Shown here: piece by piece, positions 46,419 to 55,771 of the stretch | Numbering within the stretch: position 1 is the stretch's first letter | Layout: each line of letters starts with the position of its first letter | NCBI RefSeq assembly: GCF_902167145.1 | Contig: NC_050101.1 | Span: forward strand, 115,907,789-115,971,788 | DNA: 64,000 bases | From: Zea mays | Taxonomy: Eukaryota; Streptophyta; Magnoliopsida; Poales; Poaceae | Reading direction: 5' to 3' | Translations under genes and position numbers: made by a program | The notes under the pieces: generated by a model | What the model was told of the DNA's origin: nothing | What the model saw: the letters and a program-made list of their open reading frames with translations, nothing else | Databases searched by the model: none

Positions 46419-46670
46419 CACGGGGGCCGCGAGGAAGCGCGGCGGCGATTCTAGCGGGCATGCGCAGGGTGGGGCGGGGGCGTGGTCGAGTGGGGCATGC
46501 GGAACCTTCCATCCGCGGCACAGGCAGAACCGTGCGCCAGGAAATTGTGGACGCCTACACTCTGCTCTTAAGGAGTAGTAGAGATTCTAATCCTTCATTT
46601 ACTTATGGTTCATTATTTGCTGGTCATATTAATTCTGTTCTCACTCTTTTGCTTGCGGTGTCTTTTGTAG

Positions 46671-47690
46671 ATGGCTCGTCTTAGGCACACTGCACGAAAG
46701 TCTGTCATCCCCTTCTTACCCTCCCGCCTTGCTGAGCGTCCGCTTCGTCGTCCCGTGGCCGGTCAGTCCAGCCACTTGGAGAGGCTGCACCACCGCCTGC
46801 ATGAGGAGCAAGAGCGTCGACGACAGGAGCAGGGGCAGCAGGGCTCTTCTTTCTCGCTCCAGCAGGAGATAGAGTCCGTGAGGAGCTTCTCCCCTGTGCT
46901 TCCTCTGGAGGCGCCCCCTGCACCACCACTGGGTGCCCCAGCCTCTGGAGTAGCTCCCGGAGGAGACCCAGACGACGGAGGTGGCGACGACAGCTCGAGC
47001 CATGACACCGACTTTTCTGCTGACCAGGAGCCGGAAGGATGGGTTGCTCGACCCATCACTCGCGACGCTGCTCGCGGGTGTCACTTCCACGACGCGCTCG
47101 ACACCCTGCTACGTCGGGCACTTAACCGGCGTACTTGGTCTATCGAGTATCGCAGTGTGGTCTACCAGCATAGTCGCGGGGTCTACCCGGACCGCTGGGA
47201 GGCGACCTGCTTGGTGCGCCGTCCGAAGAACAGTCTCCAGGGTGCGGAGGCCTGCTCAGAGCACTACTCTATCTCTGAGCGGGACTCAACTGAGGTGGCC
47301 ATGCAAGATGCCGCACGGCGTGCGCTTTCGCACTACTGCTCAGTGCTCGGTGAGGTAGCTGACGGTCTCAACCTGAAGTATTACCCCCGCCATCCATCTG
47401 GCAGCACAGGAGGCGTGATTGTTTCACCTGTCGGTGAGGACAATCCTAGGTTGAGCAGCACAGTCAACCTAGCCGTCGTGCTAAACACGGAGCTGGATCA
47501 TGCACTAGACGAGCTGAGTAGGGCTCGTGCTGAGATCGCCCTGCTGCGGGCTGAGCGCGCGGAACGTCGTCACCTGGATGATGGTTCCCCCGCTCCCGTC
47601 GGGACTCAACACCCGTACCGCTCACCTCGGCATGGACGCCAGTCTTATGGCAATCCCGACTGTAAGACCAAGATAGCCTTAGAACCATAG
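46671..47690 (+). CDS. Extra ORF upstream of gag in the gypsy element (339 aa, unknown function)
   Basis: Complete frame MARLRHTARKS... to TAG at 47688-47690. N-terminal third is basic and Gln/Arg-rich, then a Pro/Asp-rich linker (residues about 85-125). A folded-looking middle (about 130-240) holds WEATCLVRRP and VAMQDAARRALSHYCSVL, and a C-terminal coiled coil (ELDHALDELSRARAEIALL). Some grass gypsy elements carry such extra ORFs; I know of no assigned function. Unlike gag-pol below it has no stop. The ATG directly follows TTTTGTAG, a good splice acceptor, so it may be read from a spliced RNA. Confidence 0.75.
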   Translation: MARLRHTARKSVIPFLPSRLAERPLRRPVAGQSSHLERLHHRLHEEQERRRQEQGQQGSSFSLQQEIESVRSFSPVLPLEAPPAPPLGAPASGVAPGGDPDDGGGDDSSSHDTDFSADQEPEGWVARPITRDAARGCHFHDALDTLLRRALNRRTWSIEYRSVVYQHSRGVYPDRWEATCLVRRPKNSLQGAEACSEHYSISERDSTEVAMQDAARRALSHYCSVLGEVADGLNLKYYPRHPSGSTGGVIVSPVGEDNPRLSSTVNLAVVLNTELDHALDELSRARAEIALLRAERAERRHLDDGSPAPVGTQHPYRSPRHGRQSYGNPDCKTKIALEP

Positions 47691-48095
47691 ATCGTTAGAG
47701 TCGGATCTTGTAATTAATGCGAAATATATACGTAGAAGCTATAGTCTTAGTGTTAGTCTCGCTCTTAGTTAGTCTTAGTTAGACAGGGTAGTTTGTTATA
47801 TCCTGTGCATTTATGTTTGTCATGATGAACTATGTTTGATTTGGATCTTTGTAATGACTGTCACCAGAGTGTGGGTATCCCCTGCATTTTGGTTTACCGG
47901 TTATATGTTAAAGGAGTTAGCTATTTAGTTGGGAAGCCTTTCATTTCACTTTCCTCTTTATCTGAGAAGCTGTGTTGGTCTGTGTTGGAGATCAGTGAAG
48001 ATGCTCATCCGTTCAGCGTTGTGGAGAATTCTATACTCTTTTCTTATGCTGCAAGATTTGCAAGATCAGTTCTGATGTGTGGTTGCATTCTGCAG
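47691..48095 (+). other. Spacer between the extra ORF and gag
   Basis: AT-rich, no coding potential supported. Ends in a pyrimidine-rich tract and TGCAG immediately before the gag ATG. Confidence 0.5.
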
Positions 48096-49481
48096 ATGTC
48101 AGAGAACAGGCGCAGAGGAGGAAGGCGTGCTCAGCAGGAGCAAGCCGCTCAGCAGGATGAGGTGCCCCAGCAACAGCAACTGCCGCCCCCGCCCCCAATG
48201 TCCATCGAGCAGATGTTCCTGATGCAGACTCAGGCAGTTCAAGCCATCGGTCAGACTCTGGCCGCCATTCAGCAGCAGCAGCAGCAGGCACCACCTTAGC
48301 CTCAGATGCCTCAGATGCCCAGGGACAAGCGTGCTGAATTCATGAGAGGTCATCCACCAATGTTTTCTCATTCTTCTGACCCCATGGATGCTGAAGACTG
48401 GCTGCGCACTGTGGAGCGGGAGTTGCACACCGCTCAGTGCGATGACAGGGAGAAAGTCCTGTATGGTCCTCGTCTATTGAGAGGAGCAACTCAGTCATGG
48501 TGGGAGTCTTATCTCGCCACCCATGCCAACCCCGACACCATCACCTGGGAAGAGTTCAGAGGTAGCTTTCGTCAGTACCATGTTCCTGCAGGTCTGATGA
48601 CAGTGAAGAAGGAGGAGTTCCTGGCTCTCAAGCAAGGGTCATCGTCTGTTAGTGAGTACCGGGACAAGTTTCTGCAGTTGTCTCGCTATGCTCCTGAAGA
48701 TGTCAACACCGACGCCAAGCGACAGTACCGTTTCCTGAAAGGCTTGGTTGACCCTCTACAGTATCAACTGATGAATCATACCTTCCCGACATTCCAGCAC
48801 TTGATTGACAGAGCAATCATGACAGAGAGGAAGCGCAAAGAGATGGAGGATCGCAAGCGCAAGATCAGTGGACCCCAGCCTAGAAGCAGCAATCGTCCTC
48901 GTTTCTCAGACAATCAATCTCAGCAGTTCAGGCAGAACCAGCGTCCACCTCAGCAGCATCAGCAGTTCCAAAGGCAGTATCCTCAGCACCAGTATCAGAA
49001 TCGTCAGAACAACCAGTCAGGAGGAGGCCAGTTTCAGAGGCAGAATCAGCAGACACTTCGTCTTCCTGCCCCAGCAAACCAGCAGAACAGTCAGGCAGCA
49101 CCAGCTCAGGTTGGAAACAGGGCATGTTTCCACTGTGGAGAGCAAGGCCACTGGGTGATGCAATGTCCGAAGAAGGTAGCCCAGCAGCAATCAGGCCCCA
49201 ATGCCCCGGCAAAGCAGAACGTGTCTCAGCCTAGTGCAGGCAACCACTCTCAGCCGCGTTATAACCATGGGAGACTGAATCACTTGGAGGCTGAAGCAGT
49301 TCAGGAGACCCCCGGCATGATAGTAGGTATGTTCCCAGTCGACTCCCATATTGCAGAAGTGTTATTTGATACTGGAGCAACGCATTCTTTCATTACTGCA
49401 TCATGGGTAGAAGCACATAATCTTCCAATTACTACCATATCAACCCCCATTCAAATTGACTCAGCCGGTGGTAGAATTTGA
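48096..49481 (+). pseudogene. Gypsy gag and protease start, broken
   Basis: Starts MSENRRRGGRRAQQ with a Gln/Pro-rich head. TAG at 48297-48299, then the retrotransposon gag domain (AEDWLRTVERELHT, QSWWESYLATH), a Gln/Asn-rich linker, a CCHC knuckle CFHCGEQGHWVMQCP (about 49126-49170) and the aspartic protease motif LFDTGATHSF (about 49363). TGA at 49479-49481, and in the same frame TAA at 49512-49514. Gag and pol share one frame, so these are nonsense changes rather than a gag-pol junction. Confidence 0.88.
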
Positions 49482-49514
49482 GCCGATAGCATTTGTTTGA
49501 ATGTAAGTGTGTAA

Positions 49515-52500
49515 ATAAGGGGGATAGCATTTCCCGCTAACCTCATAGTAATGGGTACTCAGAGAATAGATGTCATCCTAGGGATGAATTGGCTAGATAA
49601 GTATCAGGCAGTTATCAGTTGTGATAAGAGGACAATCAAGTTGGTGTCCCCACTAGGAGAGGAAGTGGTGACCGAGTTAGTCCCGCCTGAGCCAAAGAAA
49701 GGAAGTTGTTATCAGATGGCTGTCGATAGCAGTGAAGCAGACCCAATTGAGAGGATCAAGATTGTGTCCGAGTTCCCAGATGTGTTTCCAAAGGACTTAC
49801 CGGGTATGCCACCAGAGCGGAAGGTTGAGTTTGTCATATAGCTTCTTCCTGGAACCACCCCCATCTTTAAGAGAGCTTACAGAATATCTGGACTAGAGTT
49901 GGTTGAACTTAAGAAGCAGATTGATGAGCTGTCAGAGAAAGGTTACATCCGGCCAAGCACCTCGCCTTGGGTCGCCCCTGTCCTATTTGTGGAGAAGAAA
50001 GATGGCACCAAAAGGATGTGTATCGATTATCGAGCTCTGAATGAAGTCACAATCAAGAACAAGTACCCTTTGCCCAGAATAGAGGATCTATTCGACCAGT
50101 TGAGAGGAGCCAGCGTGTTCTCCAAAATCGATCTGAGGTCAGGTTATCATCAGCTCAGGATTCGACCTTCAGACATTCCGAAGACGGCATTCATTACCAA
50201 GTATGGTTTGTATGAGTTCACTGTGATGTCTTTTGGTTTGACCAATGCACCGGCCTTCTTCATGAACTTGATGAATAGTGTATTCATGGACTATCTCGAT
50301 AAGTTTGTGGTAGTATTCATCGATGACATTCTGATTTATTCTCAAAGTGAAGAAGAGCATGCAGATCATTTGAGGATGGTATTGCAGAGATTGCGAGAGC
50401 ACCAGTTGCATGCAAAGTTGAGCAAGTGCGAGTTCTGGATCAGTGAAGTCCTGTTCTTGGGTCACATAATCAACCAAGAAGGATTGACAGTGGATCCAAA
50501 GAAAGTGGCAGACATTCTGAACTGGAAAGCGCCAACAGATGCTCGAGGAATCAAGAGCTTCATTGGAATGGCCGGATATTATCGGCGATTCATTGAAGGG
50601 TTTTCAAAGATTGCGAAACCAATGACAGCGTTGCTAGGCAACAAGGTTGAGTTCAAGTGGACCCAAAAATGCCAAGAGGCCTTCGAAGCGCTGAAAGAGA
50701 AGTTGACTACAGCGCCTGTCTTAGTCTTACCTGATGTGCACAAGCCCTTCTCGGTGTATTGTGATGCTTGCTACACAGGTTTGGGATGTGTGTTGATGCA
50801 AGAGGGAAGAGTTGTGGCTTACTCGTCCCGACAACTGAAGGTTCATGAGAAGAATTACCCAATCCACGACCTAGAGTTCGCAGCAGTGGTTCACGCACTG
50901 AAGACATGGAGGCACTATCTGTATGGACAGAAATGCGATGCTTACACAGACCACAAGAGTCTGAAGTACATATTCACTCAGTCAGAGTTGAATATGAGGC
51001 AGCGAAGATGGTTAGAGTTGATCAAAGACTATGAGTTGGAGATTCACTACCATCCAGGCAAAGCGAACGTAGTGGCAGATGCTTTGAGCAGGAAGAGTCA
51101 GATCAATCTGATGGTCGCTCGTCCGATGCCTTATGAGTTGGCCAAATAGTTTGACAGGTTGAGTCTCGGATTTCTGAACAATTCGCGAGGAGTCACAGTT
51201 GAGTTGGAACCTACCTTGGAGCGAGAAATCAAAGAAGCGCAGAAGAACGATGAGAAGATCAGTGAGATCCGGCGACTGATTCTAGATGGCAGAGGCAAAG
51301 ATTTTCGGGAAGATGCAGAAGGTGTGATATGGTTCAAAGACCGCTTGTGCGTTCCCAATGTCCAGTCTATTTGGGAATTGATCCTTAAGGAAGCTCATGA
51401 GACAGCTTATTCGATTCACCCTGGCAGTGAGAAAATGTATCAAGATCTGAAGAAGAAATTCTGGTGGTACGGAATGAAGAGGGAAATCACAGAGCATGTG
51501 GCTATGTGCGATAGTTGTCGAAGGATCAAGGCAGAGCACCAGAGACCAGCTGGATTGTTGCAACCGTTGCAAATCCCTCAGTGGAAATGGGATGAAATCG
51601 GCATGGATTTCATAGTCGGATTGCCTCGTACTCGAGCTGGCTACGATTCCATTTGGGTAGTAGTGGACCGCTTAACCAAGTCAGCCCACTTCATACCTGT
51701 CAAGACCAACTACAGCAGTGCAGTATTAGCATAATTGTACATGTCTCGGATCGTCTGTCTTCACGGTGTGCCAAAGAAGATAGTGTCAGACAGAGGAATG
51801 CAGTTCACCTCTCATTTCTGGCAGCAGTTGCATGAAGCCTTGGGCACACATCTAAATTTCAGTTCAGAGTATCATCCGCAGACAGATGGTCAGACCGAAA
51901 GGACCAATCAAATTCTTGAAGATATGTTGAGAGCCTGTGCGTTGCAAGATCAGTCCGGATGGGACAAGAGATTGCCTTATGCAGAGTTTTCCTATAACAA
52001 CAGTTACCAGGCCAGTTTGAAGATGTCACCATTTCAGGCGCTCTATGGAAGAAGTTGTAGAACTCCGTTGCAATGGGATCAGCCTGGAGAAAAGCAAGTG
52101 TTCGGGCCAGACATTCTGCTTGAAGCCGAAGAGAACATCAAGATGGTCCGAGAGAATCTGAAGATAGCGCAATCAAGACAGCGAAGCTATGCAGACACGA
52201 GAAGAAGAGAACTGAGTTTTGAAGTCGGAGACTTTGTCTATCTGAAAGTGTCACCGATCAGAGGAGTCAGAAGGTTCAGAGTCAAAGGCAAGCTAGCACC
52301 CCGCTACATCGGTCCGTATCAAATTCTCGCAAGGCGTGGAGAAGTGGCCTATCAGCTCAGTCTGCCAGAAAATTTGTCTGCTGTGCATGATGTCTTTCAT
52401 GTGTCTCAGTTGAAGAAGTGCTTGCGTGTGCCGGAAGAGCAGTTGCCAGTGGAAGGTCTTGAAGTCCAGAAGGACTTGACCTACACAGAGAAACCAGCGC

Positions 52501-52652
52501 AAATCCTTGAGACGACAGATAGAGTCACCCGAAGGAAGACCATCAGAATGTGCAAGGTCAGATGGAATCATCATTCAGAAGAAGAAGCAACCTGGGAGCG
52601 TGAAGATGATCTGATGGCCAAATACCCTGAGCTCTTTGCTAGCCAACCCTGA
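49515..52652 (+). pseudogene. Gypsy pol (PR end, RT, RNase H, IN, chromodomain), broken
   Basis: In order: GTQRIDVILGMNWL (protease end), RT with [21 protein letters not shown] and the active site FIDD (about 50319), RNase H with [11 protein letters not shown] and YTDHKSLKY, then the integrase zinc finger (HPGSEKMY...CDSC), the catalytic core WVVVDRLTKSAHF / SDRGMQFTSHFW / E in TERTNQ, and a C-terminal chromodomain-like segment CKVRWNHHSEEEATWER. In-frame stops at 49839-49841, 51147-51149 and 51732-51734; no frameshift over the whole length. Chromodomains direct chromovirus insertion to heterochromatin. Confidence 0.92.
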
Positions 52653-52674
52653 ATCTCGAGGGCGAGATTCTTTT

Positions 52675-52688
52675 AAGGGGGATAGGTT
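52675..52688 (+). other. Gypsy polypurine tract
   Basis: AAGGGGGATAGG immediately before the 3' LTR. Confidence 0.8.
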
Positions 52689-55598
52689 TGTAACGCCCTG
52701 AATTTGGGGGTAGAATTTTTTCTTCTTTTCCCTCACCAAATTCGGGCATTACCCTTTCCTTTTCCCTTTTCTCCTCGCTAAACCTTGATCTTTTCCAAAG
52801 TTATAGCGAGTTTCGGCTTGAGATCCCATGTAAAGCAAAACCCTAAAATACTTTATTTTGTTTGATGCACCATGCTGAACCATGCATTTTTTTTATTGTT
52901 TAAAAATGTGAATGCATTCATCTAGGAAATGGGTATTAAAAAAAGGGAAAAACCTTTTTCTTCTCTCTTTCCCCCTCTCCTCCCATTTAGGCCCAGCCGC
53001 CCCGCCCCCTCGCGCTCGGCCCAGCCGACCGGCCGGCCCAGCCGCCCCCCCTCCCCTTTCTCTCCCCGCGCCGTGGGCCGGCCTGGCCGTGGCCCACCTC
53101 GCCCCCCGCGCGCCCCCGCTTTGGGCCCAAAGCGGCCCAGCCGCGCCCCCTCCCCCTCCCCCCAAAATTTCTCTCCCCTCCCCTGCGGGCCCCGCCCGTC
53201 ATTCTCTCCCCATCTCTCCCTCTCCCCTGCACAACCGCCCGCCCCCTCCCCCGCGCGGTAAGCCCCCCCTCCCTCTTCTCTCCCCCTCCCTCCCTCTCCC
53301 CGGCCCCGGTCGCGCCGCCCCGCGCCCGCCTCGGCCCCGCGCCCGCCCCCGGCTGCGCTCGCCCCGGCCCGGCCGCGCCGCCCCCGCGCCGCCTCGGCCC
53401 CGACGCCCCCGGCCCCGGCCGCGCCCGCGGCCGCGCCCGCCCTGGCCGCGCTCGTCCCCGACCATGGCGGCCCCTGCCCGTCGCGCCCGCGCCGTCCCTC
53501 GCCCGTGCCCCGTCCCGCCCGTGCCCCGCCCCGCCCGTGCCTCGCCCCGCCCGTGCTCCGTGCTCGCCCGCCCGCCCCGGCGTGTCCTGCTCGCGTCGTG
53601 ACGGCCCCGGCGCGGCCTCGAGCTTGTCCCAGCGTGCCTATGGCGCGCGGCCTTGAGCTCGGCCAGCGCGCGGCCCCGACGTGCGCATGGCTAGTTCACG
53701 GCGCGTGCGGGCGGCCTCGCGCGCGTGCTCGTGTAGTGCGCAGTGCCTTGGCACGGCTCGCTGTGCCTTCATCTACCCCTGGACGAGTCTGTCTACCCCC
53801 TATATTTTATGTGTGCTAATCACGTTATTCATGTTAATAAAATAGGAAACTCAATTTAGAAATTGGTTACGTTAGTTAATGTATATAGTTAACCGTCTAT
53901 CTCATTTAATGTTGATCTACTAAAAGTGGTCACGTTTCTATTAGTGCATGTAGCTAATCCTTACTATTGGAGCTAAGTAGAACTAGAGCACGTAACGTTT
54001 AGTTATTCTTCTACCCGTAATGCGCCTCGAGCATAAGCTTAAACCCCTGCGAGACCCTCCCCTGTCTCTTTCTAACCATGGTAAATGCAATGTCGCATGT
54101 CATATTCTATGCACATTTAATCTACGTGTTCTCTTGTATGGTGTACTGTTTGTTTCCTAATTTGAATGGATGGATGTATGTATGTTTGCACTCGCATAGA
54201 GAACGATCCAGTTGAAGAGCCCGAAGAACTCGCAGGAGAAGCCCCTGAGCAGCAGTCGGTTGGTGGAGGCAAGTGTCCCTTGACCTAACTCTGTCCTATA
54301 CATTCTTTAATTCACCTCCCGCATTACACGTTTATACCTAAGGATTTACTAGCTTTGCTTATCCATGTCATTGTTTACCTATTTGGGTTGGATTATTATT
54401 GTTTAGCTTTATGCTATTGCCCAACTCTAATCAATGAACATGATGAAAATTATCAATGATACGTTGTTTTCCCTTCTTTTATTATGATGTTATACTTGTG
54501 GTCTTCAAGGGGGCTCGAGCGGTTTCTCGAGTGCCTCTCCGTAAGGACCTGTTCTTTGGATGACCGCCCGGGAAAACAGTGCAACCATGAGGGTGGAATG
54601 TGGTGCCCTTAGCTGAATAATTAGAGGATCCGGGGTGTAGTTCGCTTAGCCGTTGTGCCGTCAATGGGGCTCGGTGTATGCGGCTCGCTCTGCCAAGCTT
54701 GGGTTCGCTCCTTGGGGAGGAGTGCAGTGCATTTAGGAAACCTAATGGGTGGCTACAGCCCCGGGGAATCTTTGTAAAGGCTATGTAGTGATGCCCTGCT
54801 GGGTCACCTTGGTAGTGATCAATGGAGAGTCATGATCTCCGGGCAGAAAGGGAATCACGGCTTGTGGGTAAAGTGCACAACCTCTGCAGAGTGTTTGAAA
54901 ACTGATATATCAGTCATGCTCGCGGTTATGAGCGGCCAAGGGAGCTCCAGTGATTAGTGGTACTTGATCAGAGACATTTTGGTTTACAGGTGGCAATGAG
55001 ACTGATGGTTCTTGGTTTTGACTATGGTGCTGGTAAGTGGTATTCTTTTCGTTTGGAAAGGGTACATCGGGCTAATAACTTGGGTTAATGCTAACCTGGC
55101 TTTCTACTAGTAAATAATAATCTGACCAACTAAAAGCAACTGCTTGACTTACCCCTGCATAAAGCTAGTCCACTATAGCCAAACAGGATACTTGCTGAGT
55201 ATGTTGATGTGTACTCACCCTTGCTCTACACCACCAAACCCCCCCCATCCCCAGGTTGTCATCACTGCAACCACTGCTCAGGAGAAGATGAAGCTGTGGA
55301 AGGAGACTTCCAGGAGTTCCAAGACTACGACGAGTTCTAGGCGTGGGTTAGCGGCAACCCCCAGTCGGCTGCCTGTGAAGGCCGCGTTTATCTACGTTTC
55401 TTTTCCGCACTTTGATTTATTGTAAAGACTATGTGAATGTCTCAGACATATGATGTAATCGACTATTATTTCCCTTTTTAATACTATTTGAGCACTGTGT
55501 GATGATGTCCATGTTATGTAACTGCTGTGTACGTGAATTGCTGATCCTGGCACGTACATGGTTCGCATTCGGTTTGCCTTCTAAAACCGGGTGTGACA
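52689..55598 (+). repeat. Gypsy 3' LTR
   Basis: 2910 bp, collinear with 35816-38667. Differences are mostly C/T or G/A plus length changes in the GC-rich block (52985-53600). Confidence 0.95.
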
Positions 55599-55603
55599 AT
55601 GAT
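55599..55603. repeat. Right target-site duplication of the gypsy element
   Basis: ATGAT, identical to 35811-35815. Confidence 0.95.
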
Positions 55604-55771
55604 TTTATTGAATATTTTATTTTTATTGTCGATTTATGTACTAACTTGTTTTTGTTAAAATAGGATGTCAAAGAAAATGAGGTCTTTTGCTCGTAGTTTG
55701 CTTGGGACGAGGAGTAGCTCGAGGAGCAGCTCGAGGGGTGAGGATTCAGTTTTTAGGGCACAGGTTCTACC

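Larger units (their letters stand above)
38842..46584 (-). mobile_element. Gene-capturing Helitron
   Basis: On the minus strand it begins TCTCTACTACTCCTTAAG at 46584, fitting the maize Helitron 5' consensus. It ends ...CCGTTGCAACGCACGGGCAC then CTAG at 38842, with the 10-bp palindrome CGTTGCAACG (38859-38868) just before the end. It is flanked by host A (38841) and T (46585), the A|T target of Helitrons, with no duplication. 7743 bp. No Rep/helicase was recognised, so it is non-autonomous. It carries exon-intron fragments of at least four host genes in its own orientation. It sits in the untranslated leader of the gypsy element. Confidence 0.9.
35816..55598 (+). mobile_element. Ty3-gypsy chromovirus (Del/Tekay-like), split by a Helitron
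   Basis: LTRs 35816-38667 and 52689-55598, both TGTAACGCCC...GTGTGACA; perfect ATGAT duplications outside. A tRNA-Met primer site follows the 5' LTR and a polypurine tract precedes the 3' LTR. Gene order is an extra ORF, gag, protease, RT, RNase H, integrase and chromodomain, which places it in the chromovirus branch. Span 19783 bp; without the Helitron about 12.0 kb. The insertion lies between the two transposase genes of the CACTA element. Gag-pol is one frame with six stops and no frameshift. The family name is not certain. Confidence 0.95.

Noticed and set aside
46123..46521. 132-aa minus-strand ORF at the Helitron 5' end
   Set aside because: It runs through both direct-repeat copies and a GC-rich leader; only the short MDPSDSNSVA segment with a donor site looks like a real exon.
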